Origin: Sphingomonas endophytica
Lineage (GTDB): Bacteria; Pseudomonadota; Alphaproteobacteria; Sphingomonadales; Sphingomonadaceae
Length of the DNA: 64,000 bases
NCBI RefSeq assembly: GCF_014199415.1
Contig: NZ_JACIJN010000005.1
Span: 186,001 to 250,000 of the forward strand
Reading direction: 5' to 3'
Shown: piece by piece, positions 35,250 to 44,387 of the stretch
How positions within the stretch are numbered: position 1 is the stretch's first letter
How the letters are laid out: each line of letters opens with the position of its first letter
The notes under the pieces: model-generated
The model's database searches: none
The model's input: the letters and a program-made list of their open reading frames with translations, nothing else
Told to the model about the DNA's origin: nothing
Program-made: the position numbers and the translations under genes

Positions 35250-36467
35250 TTACCTGTCCCGCCGCCCCAACAATCGCAGCCGCAGCGCGTTGAGCTTGAT
35301 GAAGCCCGCCGCGTCGCGCTGGTCGTAGGCGCCCTGATCGTCCTCGAACGTCACGACCTTTTCCGAATAGAGCGAGTTCGGCGACTTGCGCCCCGTAACA
35401 TGCGCCGCACCCTTGTAGAGCTTGAGCCGGACGGTCCCCGCCACCTTCTCCTGCGAATGATCGACCGCTGCCTGCAGCATCTCGCGCTCGGGCGAGAACC
35501 AGAAGCCGTTATAGACCAGCTCGGCATAACGCGGCGCGAGTTCGTCCTTGAGGTGCGCGGCACCGCGGTCGAGCGTCAGCTGCTCGATCGCGCGGTGCGC
35601 AAGCGCGTAGATCGTCCCGCCCGGCGTTTCGTACATGCCGCGGCTCTTCATGCCGACGAAGCGGTTCTCGACCAGATCGAGCCGGCCGATGCCGTGCTTG
35701 CGCCCCAGCTCATTGAGCTTGGCGAGCAGCGCGGCCGGCGAGAGCGCCTCGCCGTTGACCGCGACGCCGTCGCCGCGCTCGAAATCGATCGTGATCGTCT
35801 CCGCCTGATCGGGGGCATCCTCCGGGCTGACGGTGCGCGAGAAGACATATTCGGGCACCTCGTCCCACGGGTCCTCGAGCACCTTGCCCTCCGAAGAGGT
35901 GTGGAGCAGGTTTGCGTCGGTCGAGAACGGCGCCTCGCCGCGCTTGTCCTTGCTGACCGGAATCTGGTGCGATTCGGCGAATTCGATCAGCCGGGTGCGG
36001 CTGGTCAAATCCCATTCGCGCCACGGCGCGATCACCTTGATGTCGGGGTTGAGCGCATAATAGCCCAGCTCGAAGCGCACCTGATCGTTGCCCTTGCCGG
36101 TCGCGCCGTGGCTGACCGCATCGGCGTTGACCAATTTGGCGATCTCGATCTGGCGCTTGGCGATCAGCGGGCGCGCGATCGAGGTGCCGAGCAGATACAG
36201 CCCCTCGTACAATGCGTTGGCGCGCATCATCGGAAAGACGTAATCCCTGACGAACTCCTCGCGCAGGTCGTCGATGAAGATGTGCTCGGGCTTGATCCCC
36301 ATCAGCTCGGCCTTGGCGCGCGCCGGCTCCAGCTCCTCGCCCTGCCCCAGATCGGCGGTGAAGGTGACGACCTCGCAGCCATATTCGGTCTGGAGCCATT
36401 TCAGGATCACGCTGGTATCCAGCCCCCCCGAGTAAGCTAGTACGACGCGCTTGATCTGATCGGTCAT
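35250..36467 (-). CDS. argG: Argininosuccinate synthase
   Basis: 405 residues from ATG 36467. The PP-loop ATP pyrophosphatase motif is [10 protein letters not shown] (10-19). Downstream are [15 protein letters not shown] and [18 protein letters not shown], the family's citrulline/aspartate segments. It catalyses ATP-driven joining of citrulline and aspartate in arginine synthesis. A TTG two codons earlier keeps the frame open and is not needed. It stands next to the AT-rich cassette, whose insertion may have separated it from former neighbours. Confidence 0.97.
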   Translation of the reverse strand: MTDQIKRVVLAYSGGLDTSVILKWLQTEYGCEVVTFTADLGQGEELEPARAKAELMGIKPEHIFIDDLREEFVRDYVFPMMRANALYEGLYLLGTSIARPLIAKRQIEIAKLVNADAVSHGATGKGNDQVRFELGYYALNPDIKVIAPWREWDLTSRTRLIEFAESHQIPVSKDKRGEAPFSTDANLLHTSSEGKVLEDPWDEVPEYVFSRTVSPEDAPDQAETITIDFERGDGVAVNGEALSPAALLAKLNELGRKHGIGRLDLVENRFVGMKSRGMYETPGGTIYALAHRAIEQLTLDRGAAHLKDELAPRYAELVYNGFWFSPEREMLQAAVDHSQEKVAGTVRLKLYKGAAHVTGRKSPNSLYSEKVVTFEDDQGAYDQRDAAGFIKLNALRLRLLGRRDR

Positions 36468-36585
36468 GGGCAAGGCTCCTTCTTGCGCGCGCCGCTACGC
36501 GCTCGTGCGCGCGAGGGCAACCGTCTTGCCGCCCTCCGGCGACCCGTTCAGCCGGCGTAAAAGCGGCGTGCCGCACGGCGGCGGG

Positions 36586-37020
36586 ATGAAGCACCATGTC
36601 ACCCTTGCCGCCGCGCTCGTCGCCCTGCTGTCGCTCCCGGCGCTGACCGTCACCGCGCTGGGGCAGGAAACGCGCGCCTCCGCCACCGCCAAGCTCGACA
36701 AGGAATTCGGCGCCTCGGATGCGAACAAGGACGGCTTCCTATCGCCCGCCGAGATCGAGGCGCGGATGCGCAAGATGAAGGTCGGCGCGGGCAAGACGCT
36801 CGACCCCACCCACGCGAAGCGCGTCGCGGCGCTGTTCCTGGCGCGCGCCGACACCAACAAGGACGGCAAGGTCAGCAAGGCCGAGTCGGCAGCGCTGATG
36901 GGCGCGGTGTTCAGCGCCTATGACACCAACCGCGACGGCAAGGTCGACGCCACCGAAGCCGCCCGCGCCCGCGCGGCCGCCAAGGGTGCAGCACAGGGCA
37001 AGGCCGCACCGAAGCGGTAA
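36586..37020 (+). CDS. Secreted EF-hand calcium-binding protein
   Basis: 144 residues. A signal peptide (about 1-26) is followed by three EF-hand loops: DANKDGFLSPAE (about 45-56), DTNKDGKVSKAE (about 89-100) and DTNRDGKVDATE (about 113-124), each with the DxNxDGxxxxxE pattern. The C-terminus is a basic Ala/Lys tail. It probably binds calcium in the periplasm or outside the cell, function unknown. It is divergent from argG with a 118-bp gap. Confidence 0.88.
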   Translation: MKHHVTLAAALVALLSLPALTVTALGQETRASATAKLDKEFGASDANKDGFLSPAEIEARMRKMKVGAGKTLDPTHAKRVAALFLARADTNKDGKVSKAESAALMGAVFSAYDTNRDGKVDATEAARARAAAKGAAQGKAAPKR

Positions 37021-37031
37021 GCCCGCCCCTT

Positions 37032-37063
37032 TCGTCATCGCTTCGCTACGCTCGCAATGACGG
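37032..37063. terminator. Imperfect palindrome between the EF-hand gene and cfa (terminator or REP-like)
   Basis: CGTCATCGCTTCGCTACGCT followed by CGCAATGACG reads as an imperfect inverted repeat (CGTCAT...ATGACG). It fills most of the 49-bp convergent gap, so it probably terminates both genes. It resembles common chromosomal REP sequences. Confidence 0.5.
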
Positions 37064-37069
37064 CCGGAC

Positions 37070-38299
37070 TCACCCCTCCCGCAGCCGCCGCTCTTCCTCG
37101 AACATGTAATCGCGCGTCAGCGGCAGCGCGAGGCGGTCGCGGCTGAACTGGATCTGGTAATTGACCAGCGGCCCGTTGGTAAACGACACGATCGCGCCGG
37201 CCAGATAATAGGTCCACATCCGGAAGAAGCGCTCGTCGTACAGCGCGACGATCTGGTCGTGCGCCGCCACCGTCCGAACGTACCAGTCGCGCAGCGTCAT
37301 CGCATAATGCATCCGCAGCACTTCGATGTCGGTGACGAACCAGCGGATATATTCGTTGGCCTTGAGCACCTCCGACAGCGCCGGGATATAGCCGCCCGGG
37401 AAGATATACTTGTCGGTGAACTTGTCGGTGAAGTTCGGTCCGTCGCCGCGGCCGATCGTGTGGAGCAGCATCACGCCCTCGGGCGTCAGCAGGTCGCGAC
37501 ACTTGTTGAGATAGGTGCGGAAGTTGCGCACCCCGACATGCTCGAACATGCCGACCGAGACGATCCGGTCGAACGGCCCCTCCAGCGCGCGATAATCGAT
37601 CAGCTCGAAGCGCACCTTGTCGGCGACCCCGGCTTCCTCGGCACGGCGCTTCGCGACCTTGAGCTGCTCCTCCGACAAGGTGATCCCCAGCACCTCGGCG
37701 CCGGTCTTGGCGTGAATATACAGCGCCATCCCGCCCCAGCCGCAGCCGATATCGAGCACGCGCATCCCCGGCTTGATCGCCAGCTTGGCGACGATATGCG
37801 CCTTCTTGTCGGCCTGTGCCTGCTCCAGCGGGTTGGCCGGATCGGTGTAATAGGCGCAGCTGTACTGCTTATCGACGTCGAGGAAGAGGTCGTAGAGCCG
37901 GTCCGACAGGTCGTAATGGTGCGCGACGTTGCGCTTGGATTGCAGCGCCTTGTTCGCGGTCAGGAAGCGATGGCGAATCTGCCCGCCGAGTCGCCGCAGC
38001 GGGCTGGCGGCGAGCTTGTTGCTGCCGTTCTCCCAACGGCTGTTGCTGGTAGCGAGCATCAGCAGGTCGAGGATATCGCCCTCCTCGACGATCAACCGCC
38101 CGTCCATGAACGCCTCGGCGACGCCCAGCGCCGGGTCGGCGGCGATCTCGCGATAGACCTTGGTGTCGGTGATGCGGAACGACACCGGCTTCAGCGCGGG
38201 ATCGTCCTGCCCGAAGGTCGAGACCGATCCGTCGGGCTTGGTGAGGGTGAGGCGGCCGCGCTGGATGGCGCGGCGGAGGAAAACGTCGATCAATGCCAT
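37070..38299 (-). CDS. cfa: Cyclopropane-fatty-acyl-phospholipid synthase
   Basis: 409 residues. The C-terminal SAM-methyltransferase domain has MRVLDIGCGWGGMALYIHAK, VGMFEHVGVRNF and TYYLAGAIVSFTNGP with the bicarbonate/lipid-site residues, preceded by an N-terminal lipid-binding domain. Cfa adds a methylene bridge to unsaturated acyl chains of membrane phospholipids, usually in stationary phase or acid stress. Length is normal. It is divergent from thrC with an 83-bp gap. Confidence 0.93.
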   Translation of the reverse strand: MALIDVFLRRAIQRGRLTLTKPDGSVSTFGQDDPALKPVSFRITDTKVYREIAADPALGVAEAFMDGRLIVEEGDILDLLMLATSNSRWENGSNKLAASPLRRLGGQIRHRFLTANKALQSKRNVAHHYDLSDRLYDLFLDVDKQYSCAYYTDPANPLEQAQADKKAHIVAKLAIKPGMRVLDIGCGWGGMALYIHAKTGAEVLGITLSEEQLKVAKRRAEEAGVADKVRFELIDYRALEGPFDRIVSVGMFEHVGVRNFRTYLNKCRDLLTPEGVMLLHTIGRGDGPNFTDKFTDKYIFPGGYIPALSEVLKANEYIRWFVTDIEVLRMHYAMTLRDWYVRTVAAHDQIVALYDERFFRMWTYYLAGAIVSFTNGPLVNYQIQFSRDRLALPLTRDYMFEEERRLREG

Positions 38300-38382
38300 G
38301 ACCGCCTGCTAAACCTGTCGTTGGGCGCGACGCAACCGGCGAGGCATTGCGTGCGGGTAGCGCGGCATCTAGGCAGCCTCCC

Positions 38383-39780
38383 ATGCGCTACGTCAGCACC
38401 CGCGGGAACGCGCCCGCGCTCGACTTCGCGGGCGTCACGCTCGCCGGCCTCGCCTCCGATGGCGGGCTGTACGTGCCTGAAAGCTGGCCGACCCTGTCGC
38501 CCGACGAAATCGGCGCGCTCAAGGGGCTGTCCTATGTCGACACTGCGGTGGCGGTGATGGCGCCGTTCGTCGAGGGCACGCTGACCCGCGCGGAACTGCG
38601 CGGGCTGTGCGAAGCGGCCTATGGCGCGTTCAGCCACGACGCCGTGACCCCGCTGGTGCAACTCGACCACGACCAATGGCTGCTCGAGCTGTTTCACGGC
38701 CCGACGCTGGCGTTCAAGGACGTCGCGCTGCAATTGCTCGGGCATTTGTTCGAGCGGTTCCTGAAGGGCACCGACCAGCATCTGACGATCGTCGGCGCGA
38801 CCAGCGGCGATACCGGCTCGGCGGCGATCGACGCGGTGGCGGGGCGCAGCGGCGTCGACATCTTCATGCTCCACCCCGAAGGCCGGGTGAGCGAGGTGCA
38901 GCGCCGCCAGATGACCACCGTCGGCGCGCCCAACGTCCACAATATCGCGATCCGCGGCGACTTCGACACCGCGCAGGCTTTGGTGAAGGCGATGTTCAAC
39001 GACACGTCCTTCGCCGGCCGCTTCCGGCTGTCGGCAGTCAATTCGATCAACTGGGCGCGGTTGATGGCGCAGGTGGTCTATTATTTCTACGCCGCGGTCC
39101 GGCTCGGCGCGCCGGCGAAGCCGGTCGCGTTCAGCGTCCCGACCGGCAATTTCGGCGACGTCTTCGCGGGCTATGTCGCGGCGAAGATGGGGCTGCCGGT
39201 CGCGAAGCTGGTGGTCGCCACCAACGTCAACGACATCCTCGCCCGCGCGCTGTCCAGCGGCGACTACTCCAGCCGCACCGTCGTCCCGACCCCGACGCCG
39301 TCGATGGACATTCAGGTATCGAGCAATTTCGAGCGGCTGTTGTTCGATCTCGGCGGCCGCGACGGCGTGGCGCTGGCTGAGCAGATGCGCAGCTTCGAGG
39401 ATGCGCGCAGCATCCGCCTGACCAATACGCAGACGCAAGGCGCCGCGCCGCTGTTCGTCGGCGAGCGCGTCGACACCGACGAGATGGCGCTGGCGATGCG
39501 CCACGCGCACGAGCGCGCCGGGCAGATCGTCGATCCGCATACTGCGATCGCGCTCGCCGCGGCGCACCGCCACGCGACGGAGGGCGTGCCGATGGTCACG
39601 CTGGCGACCGCGCACCCTGCGAAGTTCGGCGACGCGGTCGAGCGCGCCACCGGCGTCCGCCCGCCGCTGCCGCCGCGCGTCGGCGACCTGTTCGAGCGCG
39701 AGGAGCGCTTCGTCACGCTCGACGCCACCTATGAGGCGGTGAGCGGCTATGTCGCCGAGCACGCGGTGCCGCGCGGCTGA
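38383..39780 (+). CDS. thrC: Threonine synthase
   Basis: 465 residues from the ATG giving MRYVSTRGNAPALDF; an upstream in-frame start lacks homology. PLP lysine is K112 in HGPTLAFKDVALQL, and the phosphate-binding loop follows in IVGATSGDTGSAAI. The long bacterial/fungal-type ThrC. It converts O-phosphohomoserine to threonine. Its stop overlaps the methyltransferase start by one base (TGATG), implying co-translation. Confidence 0.96.
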   Translation: MRYVSTRGNAPALDFAGVTLAGLASDGGLYVPESWPTLSPDEIGALKGLSYVDTAVAVMAPFVEGTLTRAELRGLCEAAYGAFSHDAVTPLVQLDHDQWLLELFHGPTLAFKDVALQLLGHLFERFLKGTDQHLTIVGATSGDTGSAAIDAVAGRSGVDIFMLHPEGRVSEVQRRQMTTVGAPNVHNIAIRGDFDTAQALVKAMFNDTSFAGRFRLSAVNSINWARLMAQVVYYFYAAVRLGAPAKPVAFSVPTGNFGDVFAGYVAAKMGLPVAKLVVATNVNDILARALSSGDYSSRTVVPTPTPSMDIQVSSNFERLLFDLGGRDGVALAEQMRSFEDARSIRLTNTQTQGAAPLFVGERVDTDEMALAMRHAHERAGQIVDPHTAIALAAAHRHATEGVPMVTLATAHPAKFGDAVERATGVRPPLPPRVGDLFEREERFVTLDATYEAVSGYVAEHAVPRG

Positions 39781-40661
39781 TGCAGTTGTCGACTCTCATC
39801 GGCGAGCCATGGGCCGACTACGGGCTGGTCGATTCGGGCCACGGCCGCAAGCTCGAACGCTACGGCCGCTTCCGCTTTATCCGCCCCGAGCCGCAGGCGC
39901 TCTGGGCCCCGGCCAACGCCGACTGGCGCGCGCAGGGCGAGTTCGTGCCGGGCAGCGACGAGGACGGTGGCGGGCAATGGCATTTCGCCGAGCCGGTCCC
40001 GCGGGACGGCTGGCCGCTCGCGTGGAGCGAGGGCGACGCGCGCGTTCGCTTCACCGCGCAGACCACACCGTTCCGCCACCTCGGCTTCTTCCCCGACATG
40101 GCGCCGGTCTGGTCGTGGATGCGCGGACGGATCGCCGGCATGGCCGAGCCGGAATGCCTGAATCTGTTCGGCTATACCGGGGTCGGCACGCTGGCGCTGT
40201 CGGCGGTCGGCGCGAAGATGGTGCATGTCGATGCCTCGAAGAAGTCGGTCGAGGCGGCGCGCGGCAATGCGGCGCTCTCCGGGCTCGCCGACGCGCCAGT
40301 GCGCTGGATCATCGACGACGCCGCCAAGTTCGTCGCGCGCGAGGTGCGGCGCGGGCGGCGCTATGACGGCATCCTGCTCGACCCGCCCAAATACGGGCGC
40401 GGGCCGGATGGCGAGGTGTGGCGGCTGGAAGAGCATCTGCCCGCGCTGGTCGCGGATTGCCGGCGCTTGCTCGATGCCGAGTCGCGCTATCTGTTCCTGA
40501 CCGTCTATGCGGTGCGGATGTCGGCGCTGGCGATCGGCGAGATGCTGCGGCAGGCGTTCGCGGACCTGCCCGGCACCGTCGAGGCCGGCGAACTGGCGGT
40601 GCGCGAGGAAGCGCGCGGGCTGGCGCTGCCGACCGCGATCTGGGCGCGATGGTCGCGGTGA
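39780..40661 (+). CDS. Class I SAM-dependent methyltransferase (RlmI/RlmKL C-domain-like)
   Basis: 293 residues. Motif I is LNLFGYTGVGTLALSAVGA, the acidic strand MVHVDASKKSVEAA, and motif IV DPPKYGRGPDGEVW. The pattern is that of the RlmI/RlmKL family that modifies 23S rRNA, but this protein is shorter and lacks a PUA domain. The exact substrate is unknown. It overlaps thrC by one base. Confidence 0.82.
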   Translation: MQLSTLIGEPWADYGLVDSGHGRKLERYGRFRFIRPEPQALWAPANADWRAQGEFVPGSDEDGGGQWHFAEPVPRDGWPLAWSEGDARVRFTAQTTPFRHLGFFPDMAPVWSWMRGRIAGMAEPECLNLFGYTGVGTLALSAVGAKMVHVDASKKSVEAARGNAALSGLADAPVRWIIDDAAKFVAREVRRGRRYDGILLDPPKYGRGPDGEVWRLEEHLPALVADCRRLLDAESRYLFLTVYAVRMSALAIGEMLRQAFADLPGTVEAGELAVREEARGLALPTAIWARWSR

Positions 40662-40672
40662 CGCCGCCGTGC

Positions 40673-40701
40673 TCGCGGACCTGATCCGGGGCCGCGCTGC
40701 T
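40673..40701. repeat. Half copy of family B repeat
   Basis: CGGACCTGATCCGGGGCCGC followed by GCTGCTT resembles one arm of the 1496/19041 family (TTGATCCGGG...GCTTCTT). It lies in the 45-bp convergent gap before ccmB. Confidence 0.5.
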
Positions 40702-40706
40702 TACCT

Positions 40707-41342
40707 TTATTCCACCCCCGCCCGCATCGCCGCGCCCGCGACGACCGGCGCGCCGGCCACCAGCACCAGACTGACCGCCGCCAGCAGCTTCAACCCGCTC
40801 GCCCCGCCCTCGATCGCGCCCGCGCCGAAGATCAGCAGCGGCACCGCGAGCGGCAGCATCACCAGCCCCGCCACCGCCCCTGCCCCGCGCAACCCCGCGA
40901 CCAGCGCCCCGGTCGCAACCGCCAGCGCGGCGAGCCCTGGCGTGCCCAGCAGCAGCCCCGCCTCGACCAGCAGCAACCGCTCCGCCGACAGATCGAGCAG
41001 CCCCGCCGCGATCACCGCCGCGAGCATCAGCGGCGGTGCGAACGCGCACCAATGCGCCGCGATCTTCACCGCCGCGACCATCGCCGGCGACACGCCGCGT
41101 ACCGTCAGCTGGTCGAGCACCCCCGCCTCGAGATCGGGCTGCACCAGCCGCTCGACCGGCAGCAAGGCCGCGAGCAACGCCGCCGCCCAGATCACCCCGC
41201 CGCCGACCCGCGCCAGCAACGTCGCGTCCGGCCCGATCGCGAACGGGAACAGCACCGCCACCAACAGGAAGAACGCGATCACCAGCGTCGCGCCGCCCCC
41301 GGCATAACCGCGCCGCACGTCGCGACGGAACAGCGCGATCAC
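40707..41342 (-). CDS. ccmB: Heme exporter protein CcmB
   Basis: 211 residues with six hydrophobic helices: [37 protein letters not shown], then [32 protein letters not shown] and others. The [12 protein letters not shown] and [14 protein letters not shown] stretches are typical of CcmB. With CcmA it forms an ABC-type complex at the inner membrane for cytochrome c maturation, releasing heme-CcmE. Four-bp overlap with ccmA (41339-41342). Other ccm genes are not in the window. Confidence 0.9.
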   Translation of the reverse strand: MIALFRRDVRRGYAGGGATLVIAFFLLVAVLFPFAIGPDATLLARVGGGVIWAAALLAALLPVERLVQPDLEAGVLDQLTVRGVSPAMVAAVKIAAHWCAFAPPLMLAAVIAAGLLDLSAERLLLVEAGLLLGTPGLAALAVATGALVAGLRGAGAVAGLVMLPLAVPLLIFGAGAIEGGASGLKLLAAVSLVLVAGAPVVAGAAMRAGVE

Positions 41343-41908
41343 AGGGTCACCGTCGCGGCGTCGGGCAGCGCCAGGGGCTGGTGCGTGGTCACCACCACCG
41401 CCCCGCCCCCACCGCGATGGCCGTCGATCAGCGCCTCCAGCCGAGCGACCGCGGCGGCGTCGAGCCCGCTGGCGGGTTCATCGAGCAACCACAGATCAGC
41501 GCCCGCCGCGACGACCCGCGCCAGCGCGGCGCGGCGGCGCTGCCCGGTCGACAACAGCCGCACCGGCACGTCGTCGAGTTCGTCGAGCCCGACCGCGGCC
41601 AGCGCCGCCGACACGCGCAGCGCCGCCCCTGCGGCACGGTCGAGCGTCGCCCAGAAGCGCAACGCCGCGCCGAGCCGCCGCTCGCTGTCGAGCGCGGTCG
41701 CCTCCCCCATCCACGCCAGCGTCCCCTCGCGCGTCACCGCGCCCGCGACCGGGGGGAGTAGCCCGGCCAGCACGCGCAACAGGCTCGACTTGCCCGCGCC
41801 GTTCGGTCCGCGCACCAGCAGCGCGCCGCCGCGCGGCACTGCGAGATCCAGCGCCTCGATCAGTAACCGGCCCCCGCGCGCGACCGTCAGGCCCTGCGCG
41901 CTCAGCAC
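41339..41908 (-). CDS. ccmA: Heme exporter ATP-binding protein CcmA
   Basis: 189 residues from a GTG at 41908. Walker A is [11 protein letters not shown] (34-42), the signature is [15 protein letters not shown], and Walker B is [12 protein letters not shown]. Short length and sequence fit CcmA. It powers CcmB in the cytochrome c maturation system. The start codon lies inside the end of the upstream metallopeptidase gene (7-bp overlap), so the three genes form one transcript. Confidence 0.92.
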   Translation of the reverse strand: MLSAQGLTVARGGRLLIEALDLAVPRGGALLVRGPNGAGKSSLLRVLAGLLPPVAGAVTREGTLAWMGEATALDSERRLGAALRFWATLDRAAGAALRVSAALAAVGLDELDDVPVRLLSTGQRRRAALARVVAAGADLWLLDEPASGLDAAAVARLEALIDGHRGGGGAVVVTTHQPLALPDAATVTL

Positions 41909-42333
41909 GCGTCGTCCGCCACCGCCTCTTCCAGCGCGTGCATGTCGTCGTCCGACAGCCCGAAATGGTGGCCGATCTCGTGGATCGTGACATGCGCGAC
42001 CAGCGCGTCGAGCCGCACCCCGGTCTCGCACCATTCGGCGAGGATCGCCTGTCGGTACAAATGGATGCGATCGGGCAGCGCACCACTGTCGAACGCGCTT
42101 TTCTCGCCGATCGGCTGCCCGTGGTACAGGCCGGTCAAGTCGAGCGGGTGCTCGAGTTCCAGCGCGGCGAGCGTTTCGGCATCCGCCTCTTCCTCTACCA
42201 GCAGCACCACGTCGCCCAGATGCGCGCGAAATTCGGCGGGCAGCCGCGCGATCACGTCGCGGGCATGCGCCTCGATCGCATCTGCGGAGGGCGCGATGCC
42301 CATTGCCTCTTGCCCGTCCATCCCGCCGGCCAT
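41902..42333 (-). CDS. Minimal zincin-type metallopeptidase (MMP_TTHA0227 family)
   Basis: 143 residues from ATG 42333, with ATGs at 42321 and 42303 also possible; the upstream GGAG fits 42333. The motif is [20 protein letters not shown], an HExxHxxGxxD zinc site of the TTHA0227 family of small cytoplasmic metalloproteins. The acidic N-terminal half ([18 protein letters not shown]) is typical. Function is unknown. It precedes ccmAB on the minus strand and is close to the divergent phhB start. Confidence 0.85.
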   Translation of the reverse strand: MAGGMDGQEAMGIAPSADAIEAHARDVIARLPAEFRAHLGDVVLLVEEEADAETLAALELEHPLDLTGLYHGQPIGEKSAFDSGALPDRIHLYRQAILAEWCETGVRLDALVAHVTIHEIGHHFGLSDDDMHALEEAVADDAC

Positions 42334-42369
42334 ACCGCTCCGGGCGAAGTAGCGGAAGGGAGCGGATTC

Positions 42370-42672
42370 ATGCCCGAGACGATCGAACCGTTGAGCGAGG
42401 CCGAGCGGGTCGATGCGCTCGATGCGCTGCCCGACTGGGATTATGACGAAGGGCGCGACGCGATCACGCGCTCGATCGTGTTCACCGACTTTGCCGAAGC
42501 ATTCGGGTTCATGACGCAAGTCGCGCTGCTCGCCGAACGCGCCGACCATCATCCCGAATGGAGCAACGTCTGGAATCGCGTCGAAATCCTGCTGACCACG
42601 CACGATGCCGGCGGGCTTTCGGGGCGCGACATCGAGCTGGCGACCGCGATCGACGCGATCCTCGGAGGATAA
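42370..42672 (+). CDS. phhB: 4a-hydroxytetrahydrobiopterin dehydratase
   Basis: 100 residues. The active-site sequence is [20 protein letters not shown], with the HH...W arrangement of pterin-4a-carbinolamine dehydratase, and [17 protein letters not shown] before it. It recycles the pterin cofactor of aromatic amino-acid hydroxylases and may also act in cofactor or transcriptional roles. Length is normal for the bacterial enzyme. Confidence 0.93.
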   Translation: MPETIEPLSEAERVDALDALPDWDYDEGRDAITRSIVFTDFAEAFGFMTQVALLAERADHHPEWSNVWNRVEILLTTHDAGGLSGRDIELATAIDAILGG

Positions 42673-42747
42673 AGCCGATCCGACACTGATCGTCGTCAAT
42701 GTGATTCCCAGGAACGTTAACCCGCGTCTGTCCGTCTAACCTGCCTT

Positions 42748-43470
42748 ATGCCGGCACCCGACACACCGATGTTCCGCTGGACGCATCATGCGCAGGCGGA
42801 ACTTGAAACCCTTCTCCACGATCATATCGCCGACCGCGCCTTTCCGTGCGTCGGTGCCAAGGCGGCCATGGCGCGTGGCACGATGAACGTGCTCGCCTGC
42901 ACGAGCATCGACAGCGCGTGGGACGATCTGCGCATCCACGACGGCCTGGTGGAATTCGCCGCCGCCTATCGCGAACAGCCGGCCTTGTTCCGCAGCTTCG
43001 CGGTGGTGTTCGACGGGCCGGCGGGGCTCGACGAACCCGCGTTCGAGCGCGCCCTGTGGCAGCGTATCCAGTCGCTGTCCGACAAGGACGTGTGGCGCGG
43101 CCAGCCCTATGACACGCGCGTCAGCCACGATCCGGCCGATTCGCATTTCTCGCTGAGCTTCGGCGGCGAGGCGTTTTTCGTCGTCGGGCTTCACCCGAAT
43201 GCCTCGCGCCCGGCGCGGCGCTTCGCGCGTCCGACCCTGGTGTTCAACCTGCACGATCAGTTCGAAACGCTGCGCGCCGACGGCCGTTACGAGACGATGC
43301 GCGAGGCGATCATGGTCCGCGACGAGGCGATCGCCGGCTCGCGCAACCCGATGCTCGCCCGCCACGGCGAGACCAGCGAGGCGCGGCAATATAGCGGCCG
43401 TGTCGTCGATGAAGCGTGGCGCTGCCCGTTCCATTACGCCGGCAAGGACGCCGGTGAGTCGCGTCCATGA
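42748..43470 (+). CDS. YqcI/YcgG family heme-dependent N-hydroxylase-like protein (GntA/DcsA family)
   Basis: 240 residues. FPCVGAKAAMARGTMNVLAC, FVVGLHPNASRPARRFARPT, LVFNLHDQFETLRADGRYE, EARQYSGRVVDEAWRCPFHY are the family blocks. Characterised members (DcsA in cycloserine, GntA in guanitoxin biosynthesis) hydroxylate a guanidino nitrogen with heme. The conserved His, Arg and Cys residues are present here. Substrate is unknown. Its stop overlaps the DUF1989 start by 4 bp, so the two proteins probably act together. Confidence 0.75.
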   Translation: MPAPDTPMFRWTHHAQAELETLLHDHIADRAFPCVGAKAAMARGTMNVLACTSIDSAWDDLRIHDGLVEFAAAYREQPALFRSFAVVFDGPAGLDEPAFERALWQRIQSLSDKDVWRGQPYDTRVSHDPADSHFSLSFGGEAFFVVGLHPNASRPARRFARPTLVFNLHDQFETLRADGRYETMREAIMVRDEAIAGSRNPMLARHGETSEARQYSGRVVDEAWRCPFHYAGKDAGESRP

Positions 43471-44057
43471 CCGGCACCGTGCAGGAGATCGCACCCCGCA
43501 GCGGGGCGGGTTTCACGCTGTCCGCCGGGCAGACGCTGACCGTCATCGATCCGCGCGGCGTGCAGGTCGCCGATCTGCTCGCCTATAACGCCGCCGACGT
43601 GCGCGAGGTGCTGTCGTCGGGGCGGACGCTCGATTATGCCGAGACGATCCAACTGACGACCGGGCATAAACTCTATTCCAACCGCTCGAACGTGCTGCTG
43701 GAGATCGTCGAGGACACGGTCGGGCGGCACGATTTCCTGCTGACGCCGTGCTCCTACGCGACCTTCGACCATTTTTATCCCGATCTGCCCCGGCATCGCG
43801 GCTGTTTCGGCAATCTCGCCGAGGCGCTCGCGCCCTGGGGGATCACAGAGGACATGATCCCGGTCGCGTTCAACTGCTTCATGAACGTGCCGGTCGATGG
43901 TCCGACCGGACGGCTTGAGGTGCTGCCGCCGGTCAGCAAGGCCGGCGACCGCATCGTGCTGCGCGCGGCGATGGATCTGGTGATCGGATTGACCGCCTGC
44001 TCCGCGCCGGCGTCGAACGGCGGCAGCTTCAAGCCGATCCATTATCGAATCGACTAG
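43467..44057 (+). CDS. DUF1989 / urea-carboxylase-associated family protein
   Basis: 196 residues. FTLSAGQTLTVIDPRGVQVADLL and HDFLLTPCSYATFDHFY, VAFNCFMNVPV, LRAAMDLVIGLTACSAP are the signatures of the urea-carboxylase-associated (UAAP) family. Two such proteins form carboxyguanidine deiminase (CgdAB) in guanidine-degrading bacteria, hydrolysing a guanidinium-type carbon. Only one copy is present here and no urea carboxylase is adjacent. Coupling to the YqcI/YcgG gene suggests hydrolysis of an N-oxidised guanidino compound, which is my inference. Confidence 0.8.
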   Translation: MTGTVQEIAPRSGAGFTLSAGQTLTVIDPRGVQVADLLAYNAADVREVLSSGRTLDYAETIQLTTGHKLYSNRSNVLLEIVEDTVGRHDFLLTPCSYATFDHFYPDLPRHRGCFGNLAEALAPWGITEDMIPVAFNCFMNVPVDGPTGRLEVLPPVSKAGDRIVLRAAMDLVIGLTACSAPASNGGSFKPIHYRID

Positions 44058-44094
44058 TCGCCCCTCCCCGGATCAGGTCCGCGGCGACGAGGCC
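44058..44094. repeat. Half copy of family B repeat near the DUF1989 stop
   Basis: CCCCGGATCAGGTCCGCGG lies within 20 bp after the DUF1989 stop and resembles one arm of family B (CCCCGGATCAAGTCCGGGG). It overlaps the 3' end of the small gene on the other strand. Confidence 0.45.
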
Positions 44095-44255
44095 CATTGC
44101 AGCGCGCGCCGTTCCGCCTCTTCGGCACGTTGCGCGTAGCGGGCGGCGAAATCGAGATGCAGCCGACGGATCGCATCCTCGCACGCGGCGCGCGCGCGTC
44201 GCTTCTCGTCGACGACGCGTTGACGGAAATAGGCGATATCGCTGGTGCCAGACAT
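44073..44255 (-). CDS. Small helical hypothetical protein
   Basis: 60 residues, highly charged helix: SDIAYFRQRVVDEKRRARAA, HLDFAARYAQRAEEAERRAL. Similar short R/E/A-rich proteins occur in sphingomonads. Function unknown; possibly a DNA- or RNA-associated protein. Ends in a region overlapped by a half repeat, so the C-terminal residues may be repeat-encoded. Confidence 0.5.
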   Translation of the reverse strand: MSGTSDIAYFRQRVVDEKRRARAACEDAIRRLHLDFAARYAQRAEEAERRALQWASSPRT

Positions 44256-44387
44256 GACCGATGCTCCTGACCCGAGGAAGGACGGTACGCGCTCAACTGC
44301 ACCGAATGTGCATCCGACGCGGGATCGAGGCTTTCACCTCGATCAAATCGCGGTGGCGAAATCGTACAAAGCCGATGATGTGGGTGA

